A stretch of 64,000 nt of DNA from Streptomyces sp. A1136 (lineage in GTDB: Bacteria; Actinomycetota; Actinomycetes; Streptomycetales; Streptomycetaceae). A program made the translations under genes and the position numbers. The stretch covers positions 62,001-126,000 of the forward strand of contig NZ_SSBJ01000013.1 of NCBI RefSeq assembly GCF_004795055.1. Direction: 5' to 3'. Each line of letters starts with the position of its first letter. Position 1 is the first letter of the stretch. Of the stretch, positions 24,930 to 34,120 are shown one piece after another. Below the pieces are notes generated by a model. It saw nothing but the letters and a program-made list of their open reading frames with translations, did no database searches and had not been told where the DNA came from.

Positions 24930-26225
24930 ATGTCCGAAGACCAGCACACCGAACCGGCACCGGCGCCCCGCTGGTGGAGCCGTCCCGACGGTCCGGTGGA
25001 CGTGCCGGGGCCCCGTACGCCCGAGCCGGAGCCGGCCCCCGCACCGCCGGCAGCGCCCCGTTACGACCCCTGGGCCGCCGCGCCGTTGCAGGTCGTCGAC
25101 TCGGGCGGGGTGCCCCGCCCCGGGCCGAGTCGGGGGCAGCTCGTGGCCGCCGGCGTCGTCATCGCCCTGCTGGCCGGCGCCATCGGCGGATACGTCGGCG
25201 TACTCAGCGAGCGCCGCGGCAACACCCGCCTCGAACTGCCGCAGTCCGCCGTCGACCACAGGGACCGCGCGCCCGGGAGCGTGGCCGGGATCGCCGCCAC
25301 GGCCCTGCCCGGGGTCGTCACCCTGCACGTCAGCGGCGACAGCGGCGGCAGTACCGGTACCGGCTTCGTCCTCGACGGCGAGGGCCACATCCTCACCAAC
25401 AACCACGTCGTCGCCGACGCGAAGGACATAACCGTCACCTTCAGCACCGGTGAGAGCGTCACCGCCGAGGTGGTGGGCCGCGACGGCGGCTACGACCTGG
25501 CCGTCGTCAAGGTCAGCGGAGTGCGGGGGCTGCGACCGCTGGCCCTCGGGAACTCCGAGAACGTGCGGGTCGGCGACCCGGTGGTGGCCATCGGCGCGCC
25601 GTTCGACCTCTCCAACACCGTCACCGCCGGCATCATCAGCGCCACCGGCCGCCCCATCACCGCGGGCGGCGACAAGGGCGATGGCAGCGACATCAGCTAC
25701 GTCGACGCCCTCCAGACCGACGCCCCCATCAACCCCGGCAACTCCGGCGGCCCGCTCCTGGACTCCCAGGCCCACGTGATCGGCATCAACAGCGCGATCC
25801 GGGGCGCGGACAAGGCCCAGGACGGAGGCGAGGGCGCCCGCCAGAGCGGCAGCATCGGCCTCGGCTTCGCCATCCCGGTCAACCAGGGCAAGCGGGTCGC
25901 CGAGGAACTGATCCGCACCGGCCACGCCACGCACCCCGTCATCGGCGTCACGCTCGACATGCAGTACACGGGTGACGGAGCGCGGGTCGGCGCCAAGGGC
26001 GAGGACGGCAAGCCGTCGGTCGTCGCCGACGGGCCGGGCGCCCGGGCCGGGATCAAGGCGGGCGACGTGATCACGAAGGTGGACGGACAGCGCGTCCACG
26101 GCGGGGACGAGCTGATCATCAAGATCCGGGCCCACCGCCCCGGCGACGCGCTGACCCTCACGGTGTTGCGGGAGGGCAAGGAGCGCGCCTTGAACCTGGT
26201 CCTCGGCTCCGCCGGCGGATCATGA
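24930..26225 (+). CDS. htrA: HtrA/DegP-like serine protease with PDZ domain
   Basis: This 431-residue envelope protease has a proline-rich cytoplasmic tail (1-68), one membrane helix (QLVAAGVVIALLAGAIGGYVG) and an exported trypsin-like domain. The catalytic triad is His in TNNHVV (about residue 157), Asp in GYDLAVVKV (about 188) and Ser in NPGNSGGPL (about 271). A C-terminal PDZ domain (GVTLDMQYTG to the end) follows. Such enzymes degrade or refold damaged exported proteins. The ATG at 24930 has a GGGGGAG site in front; starting further upstream would add an unlikely tail. It lies directly after the sigma/anti-sigma pair. Confidence 0.94.
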   Translation: MSEDQHTEPAPAPRWWSRPDGPVDVPGPRTPEPEPAPAPPAAPRYDPWAAAPLQVVDSGGVPRPGPSRGQLVAAGVVIALLAGAIGGYVGVLSERRGNTRLELPQSAVDHRDRAPGSVAGIAATALPGVVTLHVSGDSGGSTGTGFVLDGEGHILTNNHVVADAKDITVTFSTGESVTAEVVGRDGGYDLAVVKVSGVRGLRPLALGNSENVRVGDPVVAIGAPFDLSNTVTAGIISATGRPITAGGDKGDGSDISYVDALQTDAPINPGNSGGPLLDSQAHVIGINSAIRGADKAQDGGEGARQSGSIGLGFAIPVNQGKRVAEELIRTGHATHPVIGVTLDMQYTGDGARVGAKGEDGKPSVVADGPGARAGIKAGDVITKVDGQRVHGGDELIIKIRAHRPGDALTLTVLREGKERALNLVLGSAGGS

Positions 26226-26356
26226 CGTCCGGGACGGCGCCCGGGGAGCGCCCGCGGGGCCGAAAGCGGGATCGGGGACTCCTGGCGTAGGGGCGCGGAC
26301 GCGGGGCCGGGTACCGTTGTGCAGGCCGGACGTGGAGAGAGCCGAGGAGCGGCAAG

Positions 26357-26806
26357 GTGTTCAACGACATAGGCGCACTCGAACTGGTCACGATCGTGGT
26401 GCTCGCCATCCTCATCTTCGGCCCGGAGAAACTGCCGAAGATGATCCAGGACGTCAGCGGGGTCATCCGCAAGATCCGTTCGTTCTCGGACAGCGCCAAG
26501 CAGGACATCCGCTCGGAACTGGGTCCGGAGTTCAAGGACTTCGAGTTCGAGGACCTCAATCCCAAGACCTTCATCCGCAAGCACCTGGCGGAGAACGAGG
26601 ACCTCAAGGAGATCCGCAGCAGCTTCGACCTCCGCAAGGAGCTGAACGAGGTCACCGACGCAGTCAACAGCAGGGACACGCAGCCCGGGCCGGCCGCCGC
26701 GGGCGCCGCCGCCACGCCCGCCGTCGCCACCGGTCCGGATCTCGTGAAGAGGCCCGCCGCCCCCGCCCCCGAACAGCGCACGCCGTTCGACGCCGACGCC
26801 ACCTAG
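26357..26806 (+). CDS. tatB: Sec-independent translocase subunit TatB
   Basis: This 149-residue component of the twin-arginine export system receives folded precursor proteins together with TatC. The N-terminal helix and hinge MFNDIGALELVTIVVLAILI followed by FGPEKLPKM are diagnostic. An amphipathic helix and a long charged, partly helical tail (DLKEIRSSFDLRKELNEV) make it TatB rather than TatA, whose tails are shorter. GAGGAGCGGCAAG precedes the GTG. It follows the protease gene but has about 130 bases of its own upstream region. Confidence 0.94.
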   Translation: MFNDIGALELVTIVVLAILIFGPEKLPKMIQDVSGVIRKIRSFSDSAKQDIRSELGPEFKDFEFEDLNPKTFIRKHLAENEDLKEIRSSFDLRKELNEVTDAVNSRDTQPGPAAAGAAATPAVATGPDLVKRPAAPAPEQRTPFDADAT

Positions 26807-26942
26807 GCCACTGCCTGCCCGGCGATCGGGGACCGGATGGCTATCCTCTCCATCTGTCCGGACGCAGGGCACCCGAGGATGGGAACCCCCCGCGCAGCGA
26901 GGGGAGGGCCGTTCCGGACCCCACGGAACGAGAGGCGCCCAG

Positions 26943-27677
26943 ATGGAGACGACCAGCAGCCGGGTAGGGGCACAGCCCGCGGAAGCCACCGCCGAGGCCC
27001 CCGCCGCCGCACCACAGCCGACCCCGGAGCCCGAGCGGCCCCCCGGCCCGGAAGCCCAGGAGAGCGCCTCGCCCGCGCCGACGGCCCGCCGGGCGGTCGA
27101 CGGGTACCTGCGGGCCGACTTCCCCTGGTACGGGCTGGACGGGGCCTTCACCGGCCCCCGCTGGCTCATGCAGGTCGGCGCCGCCGCGGACGGCACCGTG
27201 GAGCACGGTTCGACCGGCCACGGCGACGAGCCCTCCGCCCGCGGTGAGATCGCCACCGGCGAGAAGGAGCGTTTCGCGGTGGTGATCACCGTCGCCAGCA
27301 ACCCCGTGCGGCGCAGCGGCGACGGCACCGGTGTCCTGGAGGCCACCTCGGTCGCCTCGGCCGCCTGGCTGGCCGGCTCGGGCCTGCTCGCCTACAGCTG
27401 GCCCGGCCAGATGGACCACTCCCTGCGCAACGACTGGCTCGACCAGCAGACCGAGGCGGCCTGGGAACTCGCCGACGACCTCGAAGGCGGCGACTGGTCG
27501 ACGCTGTCGCTGCCGGTCGACGGTGAGCCGACGACCTTCCACTACCGCGAGTCGGAATTCGGGTGGGTGCTCGCCGGCTCCACCCGGGCGGGCGTGCACC
27601 TCGGCGCGTACGGGCGCGGGATGAGCGCGTACGGCCTGGGCTTCTCGGCCATCCCCGACCTCGGCACGTACGCGTAG
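26943..27677 (+). CDS. Conserved protein of unknown function (between tatB and mrp)
   Basis: This 244-residue soluble protein has residues 1-45 rich in Pro, Ala and Glu and probably disordered. The rest is a mixed alpha/beta domain with many aromatic residues (DFPWYGLDGAFTGPRWLMQV, AAWLAGSGLLAYSWPG, FHYRESEFGWVLAG). There is no signal peptide or membrane helix, and I do not recognise a family. It ends at a strong terminator shared with mrp. It looks like a conserved actinomycete hypothetical, cytoplasmic. Confidence 0.78.
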   Translation: METTSSRVGAQPAEATAEAPAAAPQPTPEPERPPGPEAQESASPAPTARRAVDGYLRADFPWYGLDGAFTGPRWLMQVGAAADGTVEHGSTGHGDEPSARGEIATGEKERFAVVITVASNPVRRSGDGTGVLEATSVASAAWLAGSGLLAYSWPGQMDHSLRNDWLDQQTEAAWELADDLEGGDWSTLSLPVDGEPTTFHYRESEFGWVLAGSTRAGVHLGAYGRGMSAYGLGFSAIPDLGTYA

Positions 27678-27762
27678 CGACCGAAACGGCCACGACGACG
27701 GCTACGGCAACGGCCCGGCGACGGCGGCTCCCGGCGCGGCCGAGACCCCGTGAAAACCGGGA

Positions 27763-27790
27763 AGGGCACCGCGGAACCCCGCGGTGCCCT
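27763..27790 (+). terminator. Bidirectional hairpin terminator
   Basis: A perfect 12-base-pair stem (27763-27774 with 27779-27790) with an AACC loop lies between convergent genes. Confidence 0.8.
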
Positions 27791-27815
27791 CGTCACACCC
27801 TCGTGCCGGGAACGC

Positions 27816-28976
27816 TCAGAACTTGTTGCGGGGCGTGATCCCCAGCGACATGCCCGACAGGCCGCGGGCGCGACCGCCCAGCTTCCCGGCGATCGAACGC
27901 AGCGCCGCGCCCGCCGGGGAGTCCGGGTCGGACAGCACGACGGGCTTGCCCTCGTCGCCGCCTTCCCGCAGTCGCACGTCGATCGGGATGTTGCCCAGCA
28001 CCGGCACGGTCGCGCCTACCGTCTTGGTCAGGCCGTCGGCGACCTTCTGGCCGCCGCCCGAGCCGAACACGTCGACCATCTCGTCGCAGTGCGGGCAGGG
28101 CAGGCCCGACATGTTCTCGACGACACCGACGATCTTCTGGTGGGTCTGCACGGCGATCGAGCCCGCCCGCTCGGCGACCTCGGCCGCGGCCTGCTGAGGG
28201 GTGGTCACGACCAGGATCTCGGCGTTCGGCACGAGCTGGGCCACGGAGATCGCGATGTCACCCGTGCCCGGCGGCAGGTCGAGCAGCAGCACGTCCAGGT
28301 CGCCCCAGAAGACGTCCGCGAGGAACTGCTGGAGTGCCCGGTGCAGCATCGGACCGCGCCAGACGACCGGTGCGTTGCCCGGCGTGAACATGCCGATGGA
28401 GATGACCTTCACGCCGTGCGCCGACGGTGGCATGATCATGTTCTCGACCTGGGTGGGACGGCCGTCCACGCCCAGCATGCGCGGCACGCTGTGGCCGTAG
28501 ATGTCCGCGTCCACGACACCGACCTTGAGGCCGTCGGCCGCCATCGCCGCCGCCAGGTTGACCGTGACGGAGGACTTGCCCACGCCGCCCTTGCCGGAGG
28601 CGACCGCGTACACGCGGGTCAGCGAACCCGGCTTGGCGAAGGGCACCTCGCGCTCGGCGGTGCCGCCGCGCAGGGTCGCGGCCAAGTCCTTGCGCTGCTC
28701 GTCGCTCATCACGTCGAGGGTGACCGAGACGGAGGTGACACCCTCGACGCGCTCCACGGCCTCGGTGACGTTCTTGGTGATGGTCTCGCGCATGGGGCAG
28801 CCCGACACCGTCAGGTAGACCGTGACCGCGACCGCGCCGCCGTCGCCGATCTCCACCGATTTGACCATGCCGAGGTCGGTGATCGGCTTGTGGATCTCGG
28901 GGTCGTTCACCGTCGCCAGCGCGTCCAGGATCGCGTCCTGCCCGGGCGCAGCGGCGGAGCTTGTGTCGGTAGCCAT
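27816..28976 (-). CDS. mrp: Mrp/ApbC iron-sulphur cluster carrier ATPase
   Basis: This 386-residue P-loop NTPase of the Mrp/NBP35 family carries [4Fe-4S] clusters to apo-proteins. The N-terminal DUF59/MIP18-like domain (LATVNDPEIHKPITDLGMV and the Cys in LTVSGCPMRE) is followed by the P-loop GKGGVGKSS, the switch LLLDLPPGTGD, and the cluster-binding CPHC. The ATG at 28976 is the obvious start. It shares a terminator with the convergent unknown gene. The assignment is firm for the family. Confidence 0.94.
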   Translation of the reverse strand: MATDTSSAAAPGQDAILDALATVNDPEIHKPITDLGMVKSVEIGDGGAVAVTVYLTVSGCPMRETITKNVTEAVERVEGVTSVSVTLDVMSDEQRKDLAATLRGGTAEREVPFAKPGSLTRVYAVASGKGGVGKSSVTVNLAAAMAADGLKVGVVDADIYGHSVPRMLGVDGRPTQVENMIMPPSAHGVKVISIGMFTPGNAPVVWRGPMLHRALQQFLADVFWGDLDVLLLDLPPGTGDIAISVAQLVPNAEILVVTTPQQAAAEVAERAGSIAVQTHQKIVGVVENMSGLPCPHCDEMVDVFGSGGGQKVADGLTKTVGATVPVLGNIPIDVRLREGGDEGKPVVLSDPDSPAGAALRSIAGKLGGRARGLSGMSLGITPRNKF

Positions 28977-29018
28977 GACCCGATGGTACGGCTCGGTGGC
29001 ACGCCGCCGGTAAGCCCG

Positions 29019-29729
29019 TCAGCGGTCGTCTTCGTCACGTTCGGGCGCGAGCAGCCGCCGCTCGTCCATCTCCTTGATGAGGTCCTGGAACTCCGAGCGG
29101 ATCCAGTCGCGCGTGGCGACCTCGCCCAGGCCCATCCGCAGCGAGGCGATCTCCCGGGTCAGGTACTCCGTGTCGGCGATGGAGCGCTCGTTCTGCTTGC
29201 GGTCCTGCTCCAGGTTGACCCGGTCCCGGTCGTCCTGCCGGTTCTGCGCCAGCAGGATCAGCGGGGCCGCGTAGGAGGCCTGGAGGGAGAGCATCAGCGT
29301 CAGGAAGATGAAGGGGTACTCGTCCCAGCGCAGGTGCGGCGGCGCGAAGACGTTCCACAACACCCAGGCGATGATGACGATCGTCATCCAGACGATGAAC
29401 CGGCCCGTGCCCAGGAACCGCGCGACGCGCTCGGAGAGCCGCCCGAACGCCTCCGGGTCGTACTCGGGCAGCCATCGCCGCCGCGCCGGACGCGGCTGGT
29501 CCAGCCGGACGCGCGAACGCGTCAGGGCGCTCGCCCCGGAGGGCACGCCCGCCTTCGTCCGCTCGACGGAGCGTTCCGTCCGCTCCTGCCGCAGCCGTTC
29601 CGCCGCCTCCAGGCGCTCCGAGAGGCTGTCCCGCGCCTGCTCGCGCCGCTCCCGGCGCCGTTCGCGCGCCGCCTCGCCGCGCGGACCGTCGCCGCGCTCC
29701 GCGCGCCCGCGCCCCCGCTCAGTGGCCAC
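29019..29729 (-). CDS. DUF1003 membrane protein
   Basis: This 236-residue protein has a long basic, charged N-terminal region (RERRRERREQARDSLSERLE, coiled-coil like) and a tight two-helix membrane hairpin (FIVWMTIVIIAWVLWNVF and IFLTLMLSLQASYAAPLIL). It ends with a coiled-coil tail starting LLAQNRQDDRDR, the hallmark of DUF1003. No function is established that I know of. Its start lies inside the end of the upstream MgtE-N/CBS gene (11-base overlap), so the two are translationally coupled, suggesting a joint role near divalent-metal or membrane functions. Confidence 0.9.
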   Translation of the reverse strand: MATERGRGRAERGDGPRGEAARERRRERREQARDSLSERLEAAERLRQERTERSVERTKAGVPSGASALTRSRVRLDQPRPARRRWLPEYDPEAFGRLSERVARFLGTGRFIVWMTIVIIAWVLWNVFAPPHLRWDEYPFIFLTLMLSLQASYAAPLILLAQNRQDDRDRVNLEQDRKQNERSIADTEYLTREIASLRMGLGEVATRDWIRSEFQDLIKEMDERRLLAPERDEDDR

Positions 29730-30990
29730 GCACGGCCTCCTCGGAATGGAAGTCCGTCTCCCGCCAGTCTTCCGGCAGCAGGTGGTCGAGAACGTCGTCC
29801 ACGGTAACCGCGCCCAGCAGCGAGCCGCTCTCGTCGACGACGGGAACCGCGACCATGTTGTACGCGGCCAGGTAGCTCGTCACCACCGGCAGCGAGGCAT
29901 CCGGCCGCAGCGGCGGCAGGTCCGTGTCCACGATCGAGCTGACCAGGGTGAACGGCGGATCGCGCAGCAGCCGCTGGAAGTGCACCGTCCCCAGGTACTT
30001 GCCCGTCGGCGTCTCGTCCGGCGGCCGGCACACGTACACCTGCGCCGCCAGCGCCGGGGACAGGTCCGACTGCCGGACCCGGGCCAGCGCGTCCGCGACC
30101 GTCGCGTCCGGGCGCAGCACGATCGGCTCGGTGGTCATCAGACCGCCCGCGGTGCGCTCCTCGTAGGACAGCAGCCGCCGCACGTCCGCCGCGTCGTCCG
30201 GCTTCATGAGCGTCAGCAGCCGCTCCTTGTCGTCCTCCGGCAGCTCGGACAGCAGGTCGGCCGCGTCGTCCGGGTCCATCGCCTCCAGGACGTCGGCCGC
30301 CCGCTCCTCCTTGAGCTTGCCGAGGATCTCCACCTGCTCGTCCTCGGGCAGCTCCTCCATGACGTCGGCGAGCCGGTCGTCGTCGAGGGCGCTGGCCACC
30401 TCGGCGCGCCGCTTCGGCGTCAGGTGGTGCAGTACGTTCGCCACGTCCGCCGGGCGCATCTGCTCGAAGGTGGCCACCAGGTTCTCGGCGCCCTGGCCCT
30501 CTTCCTCCAGCGAGAACCCGGTCACCGCCGACCACTCCACGGTCAGGGTCTCGCCGCGCCGGCGCAGCGCGCCGCCCTTGCCCTTGCGGACGAAGATGCG
30601 GTCGATCTCCCAGTCCCGGCGGGCCGGCAGTTGTTGGATGGCCACGTCCAGGACGGTGACCTCCTCGCCGGTCGACACCAGCTTCACGCGGCGGTCCAGC
30701 AGCTCGCCGAGGATCAGCCGCTCGGTGGGGCGCTGCTCGAAGCGCCGCATGTTGACGACTCCGGTGGTGATGACCTGCCCGGACTCCACGCCCGTCACCC
30801 GGGTCATGGGCAGGAAGATCCGCCGCCGGCTGACCACCTCGACCACCAGCCCCAGCAGCCGCGGCGGCCGCCCGCCGACGCGCAGCATGGCGACGAGGTC
30901 GCGCACCCGGCCCACCTGGTCGCCGTTGGGGTCGAAGACGGGCACACCCGACAGATGCGAGACGAAGATCCGCGGGGCGCCAGCAACCAT
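29719..30990 (-). CDS. PRC-barrel/MgtE-N/CBS domain protein lacking the channel
   Basis: This 423-residue cytoplasmic protein has an N-terminal PRC-barrel-like section (FVSHLSGVPVFDPNGDQVGR). A MgtE N-domain follows, made of repeated helical hairpins (MRPADVANVLHHLTPKRRAE, LDDDRLADVMEELPEDEQVE, MDPDDAADLLSELPEDD), and then a CBS pair ending near VVDESGSLLGAVTVDDVLDH. The MgtE transmembrane channel is absent. In real MgtE the N and CBS domains sense magnesium; here they are freestanding and coupled with DUF1003. Magnesium-dependent regulation of a partner, perhaps CorA encoded 1.6 kb away, is an inference. Confidence 0.92.
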   Translation of the reverse strand: MVAGAPRIFVSHLSGVPVFDPNGDQVGRVRDLVAMLRVGGRPPRLLGLVVEVVSRRRIFLPMTRVTGVESGQVITTGVVNMRRFEQRPTERLILGELLDRRVKLVSTGEEVTVLDVAIQQLPARRDWEIDRIFVRKGKGGALRRRGETLTVEWSAVTGFSLEEEGQGAENLVATFEQMRPADVANVLHHLTPKRRAEVASALDDDRLADVMEELPEDEQVEILGKLKEERAADVLEAMDPDDAADLLSELPEDDKERLLTLMKPDDAADVRRLLSYEERTAGGLMTTEPIVLRPDATVADALARVRQSDLSPALAAQVYVCRPPDETPTGKYLGTVHFQRLLRDPPFTLVSSIVDTDLPPLRPDASLPVVTSYLAAYNMVAVPVVDESGSLLGAVTVDDVLDHLLPEDWRETDFHSEEAVRGH

Positions 30991-31200
30991 CCGAGCGCCT
31001 CCTAGAACGTGAACCGACCGTCGATCAACAGTCCTGCCGAGCCTCAGGCTAGCCCGTGGCCCGGGAAGGCGTCATGGTGGGGCCGTCGGACGGCGTCCGT
31101 ACGGGGCCGGACGGGCGGCTTCCACACCGGGCGCGGGCCGCGCGGAACGGGCGGGTACGCTGCCTGCTGCCCCAGACGACCGACCGGGAGGCACCCGCAC

Positions 31201-31995
31201 GTGACCGCCTACTTCCCCGCCGCGCGCCTGCGCCGGGCCGCCTTCATCGGCGCGCTGTGCGCGGGTCTCACCGTCACCGTCACGGGTTGCGGCGGCGGCG
31301 AGGACCCCGACAAGGGCACCAACGGCGTCGGCAAACTGCCCGCGGACCAGATCGAGGCGAAGGCCAAGGCGGCGGCCGCGGCGGCCTCCTCGGTGCACCT
31401 GTCCGGTTCGGTGGTCACCGGCGGCAAGACCTTCACCCTCGACATGCGCCTGAAGGGCGACGGCGGCTCCGGCGAGGTCAAGTCCCAGCAGGACACCTTC
31501 CAGGTGCTGCGCATCGGGGAGCAGCTGTACCTGAAGGCGAACGCCGCCTTCTGGGGGAAGTCCGACTCGGCCGGGAAGCTCGGCGACAAGTTCGTGAAGG
31601 TGCCCCAGAGCGACCCCACCTACAAGCAGTTCCGCGGCTTCACCGACATGCACGTGCTGCTCGACGGGCTCCTCGGCCTCGACGGCAAGCTCACCAAGGC
31701 CGCGTACGGCAAGGTCGGGCACGGGCGCGTCGTGCCGGTCCTCGCGGGCGGCGGCAAGGGCGGCCGGCTCTCCGTGTCGCTGGAGGGGACCCCGTACCCG
31801 CTCCTCATGGAACGCGCGGGCGGCGCCGGGCGGGTGCAACTGGGCGACTGGGGGCAAAACTTCCCGCTGAACGCGCCCGCGGAGGACCAGACGGTGGATT
31901 ACGGCGCCCAGTTGCCCACCACCAAGGACACGAGCGGCGCCACCCCCGGCCCCAGCAAGAGCTCCGGTCAGGGCTCCGACCCCACCGACGGCTGA
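31201..31995 (+). CDS. Putative lipoprotein (LppX/LprG-like size, function unknown)
   Basis: This 264-residue exported protein has an N-terminal signal with a lipobox-like TVTGC around residue 32, so it would be anchored by a lipidated cysteine. The mature part has beta-rich stretches (SSVHLSGSVVTGGKTFTLDM, LRIGEQLYLKANAAFW) similar in style to LolA/LprG-like lipid carriers, but I cannot establish homology by eye. The C-terminus is a Ser/Pro/Thr/Gly linker. GGGAGG at about 31187 fits the GTG start. Confidence 0.8.
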   Translation: MTAYFPAARLRRAAFIGALCAGLTVTVTGCGGGEDPDKGTNGVGKLPADQIEAKAKAAAAAASSVHLSGSVVTGGKTFTLDMRLKGDGGSGEVKSQQDTFQVLRIGEQLYLKANAAFWGKSDSAGKLGDKFVKVPQSDPTYKQFRGFTDMHVLLDGLLGLDGKLTKAAYGKVGHGRVVPVLAGGGKGGRLSVSLEGTPYPLLMERAGGAGRVQLGDWGQNFPLNAPAEDQTVDYGAQLPTTKDTSGATPGPSKSSGQGSDPTDG

Positions 31996-32045
31996 CCGGG
32001 CCGCGGCCGGGCCGCCGCCCTGCGCCGGGCCGCGCGGAACGCGAC

Positions 32046-32558
32046 CTAGCGGGCCGCCTTCTTCCGCTTGAGCAGCAGCTTAGGCAGTCCGGCCGGGATC
32101 TCCCGGCGCGTGATCGCCGGGCTCGGCAGCGGGGCCGCGGCCAGCGAGCCGCCCGGCAGGGAGTCCCGTACCGCCGCCGGCTCCAGCCGCAGCAGCCGGC
32201 ACTCGCGCGCCCACCGGTCCGTCATGCGCTCCGCGTCCGGCGCGTTCAGCCGTTTGCCCTTGAGCTCCGCGACCGCGGCCTCCCACGCCTCGCCCCGCGG
32301 CGCGAGCTCCCGGACGGTGGCCGTCCAGGCGACCAGCCGGCCGCCCTTGTCCTTGCTGCGCACCGTCACCTCGGCGGTCGCGCCGTCCACGAGCCCCGGG
32401 AACGGCTGCTCGCCGGGCCCGTCGCCCACCACGTGCGCGGCGCCGTCCACCCAGGCGTGCCACAGGGCCCGGTCGGCACCGCCGCCGCGGACCCAGATGA
32501 GGCCGGACTTCTTGGTGGCCTCCTCGACGAGGGCCAGGTCGAGTGCGCTGAGAGTCAT
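32046..32558 (-). CDS. Conserved protein of unknown function, probably leaderless
   Basis: This 170-residue cytoplasmic protein reads MTLSALDLALVEEATKKSGL in its N-terminal helix, then a small beta domain (WHAWVDGAAHVVGD, AEVTVRSKDKGGRLVAW), and ends in a basic tail (KLLLKRKKAAR). The fold of the middle resembles the split-barrel nucleotide/FMN-binding style, but I cannot support a function. The ATG at 32558 is preferred because on its strand TACCCT is followed by six bases and this ATG; a GTG two codons earlier is the alternative. It convergently abuts the lipoprotein gene. Confidence 0.8.
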   Translation of the reverse strand: MTLSALDLALVEEATKKSGLIWVRGGGADRALWHAWVDGAAHVVGDGPGEQPFPGLVDGATAEVTVRSKDKGGRLVAWTATVRELAPRGEAWEAAVAELKGKRLNAPDAERMTDRWARECRLLRLEPAAVRDSLPGGSLAAAPLPSPAITRREIPAGLPKLLLKRKKAAR

Positions 32559-32589
32559 GCGCACAGGGTAGCCAGGCCCCGGGAGCCGG

Positions 32590-33711
32590 CTACAGCCAGC
32601 CGTTGCGGCGCAGGGCCCGGTGGATGGTGAGGCAGGCCCCGGCGATGGTGGCCATCACCAACGGATAGCCGTAGCGCCAGTGCAGTTCCGGCATGTGCTC
32701 GAAGTTCATCCCGTACACGCCGCAGATCATCGTCGGCACCGCGATGATCGCCGCCCAGGAGGTGATCTTGCGCATGTCCTCGTTCTGCGCGACCGACGCC
32801 TGGGCCAGGCTGGCCTGGAGGATCGAGTTGAGCAGCTCGTCGAAGCCGACGACCTGCTCGTGCACCCGCGCCAGGTGATCGGCCACGTCGCGGAAGTACT
32901 TCTGGATGTCGGGGTCCACCAGCCGCATGGGGCGCTCGCTGAGCAGTTCCATCGGCCGCAGCAGCGGGGCCACGGCCCGCTTGAACTCCAGCACCTCACG
33001 CTTGAGCTGGTAGATGCGGCCCGCGTCGCCGCCCCGGCCGCCGCCCTTGGCGGGCGCGGCGAAGACCGCGCTCTCCACCTCGTCGATGTCGTCCTGTACG
33101 GCCGCGGCGACCGCGATGTAGCCGTCGACGACGTGGTCCGCGAGCGAGTGCAGCACCGCCGAAGGCCCCCGCGCCAACAGTTCGGGGTCGTCCTGGAGGC
33201 GGTGGCGCAGGCCCCTGAGGGAGCCCTGGCCGCCGTGGCGGACGGTGATGACGAAGTCGGGGCCGGTGAAGCACATGACCTCGCCCGTCTCCACGACCTC
33301 GCTGGTGGACGTCAGTTCGGTGTGCTCGACGTAGTGGATCGTCTTGAAGACGGTGAACAGGGTGTCGTCGTAGCGCTCCAGCTTGGGCCGCTGGTGCGCG
33401 TGCACCGCGTCCTCCACGGCGAGCGGGTGCAGCCCGAACGTGGCGGCGATCCCGGCGAACTCGTCCTCGGTCGGCTCGTGCAGACCGATCCAGGCGAAAC
33501 CACCGTCCTCGCGGACCCGGCGCATCGCCTCACGGGGCGTCAGGCACCCCACTCCGGCCCGCTGATCGCGCCGGCCGTCACGGTAGACGGCGCAGTCCAC
33601 GACCGCGCTGACGGCCGACGGGTCGCGGGTGGTGTCGTAGCCGGGCTGCGCGGGAGTGGACCGGCGCAGGGCCGGGCGGACGGCGGCACGGAGGTAGGGC
33701 AGCATCGACAT
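32590..33711 (-). CDS. corA: CorA-family magnesium/cobalt transporter
   Basis: This 373-residue homopentameric channel-type transporter has a large cytoplasmic N-terminal funnel, then two C-terminal helices (SWAAIIAVPTMICGVYGMNF and PLVMATIAGACLTIHRAL). The selectivity motif YGMN is followed by FEHMPEL, as in canonical CorA, and the end is basic (RRNGWL). The ATG at 33711 is supported by AAGGAG seven bases away. A CorA also closes the corresponding mycobacterial block that I recall. Magnesium uptake is the likely role. Confidence 0.94.
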   Translation of the reverse strand: MSMLPYLRAAVRPALRRSTPAQPGYDTTRDPSAVSAVVDCAVYRDGRRDQRAGVGCLTPREAMRRVREDGGFAWIGLHEPTEDEFAGIAATFGLHPLAVEDAVHAHQRPKLERYDDTLFTVFKTIHYVEHTELTSTSEVVETGEVMCFTGPDFVITVRHGGQGSLRGLRHRLQDDPELLARGPSAVLHSLADHVVDGYIAVAAAVQDDIDEVESAVFAAPAKGGGRGGDAGRIYQLKREVLEFKRAVAPLLRPMELLSERPMRLVDPDIQKYFRDVADHLARVHEQVVGFDELLNSILQASLAQASVAQNEDMRKITSWAAIIAVPTMICGVYGMNFEHMPELHWRYGYPLVMATIAGACLTIHRALRRNGWL

Positions 33712-34120
33712 GGCAGGCTCCTTCGCGCGCACGGCTGCGGGCCGTACGGGTGGGAGGCCCTCCGGGCCGCGCACGGGTGATCGGCCCCGGGCGGACGGAG
33801 GGAAACAGGGCGGAGAGGACAACGTTCTGCCGTCGCTCTTCTACCGACCTTCCGAGTGGCCCGAAGGCCACGTGGGGGGAAGATCACAGGGGACGCGAAA
33901 CGCCCGGCATAGAAGTGGAAGAGCGATTGGTACTGCACGATCGACTTCGATCCATCGCAGCCCCACCTCCTCCGGCCGGTCCCCCGTGAGGGACGTCCTG
34001 TCGCCCGGACCCTTGGAACAACGCGTCTGCGTGCGGCCCCGACCAGCTGCCGACACTATCAGCCGACGCATGGTCAGGACCGCGCCTTTACCCGCCGGAT
34101 ACGAGTTCTATGCTCGCTCC
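33712..34120 (+). other. Divergent intergenic region between corA and the SUFU-like gene
   Basis: There is no convincing gene in 409 bases. A small hairpin with arms 33856-33861 and 33866-33871 (CGAA loop) lies in the part that would form the corA leader, and TATGCT at 34109 is the promoter element of the rightward gene. I looked for an M-box-like riboswitch on the corA side and cannot recognise one. Confidence 0.4.
34109..34120 (+). promoter_or_regulatory. Leaderless -10 element
   Basis: TATGCT (34109-34114) is followed by six bases and the ATG at 34121, with CTTTAC at 34086 as a weak -35 at 17 bases. There is no Shine-Dalgarno. Confidence 0.5.

Noticed and set aside
33712..34120. M-box or other magnesium riboswitch in front of corA
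   Set aside because: I could find only one small hairpin; no conserved riboswitch core is recognisable by eye.
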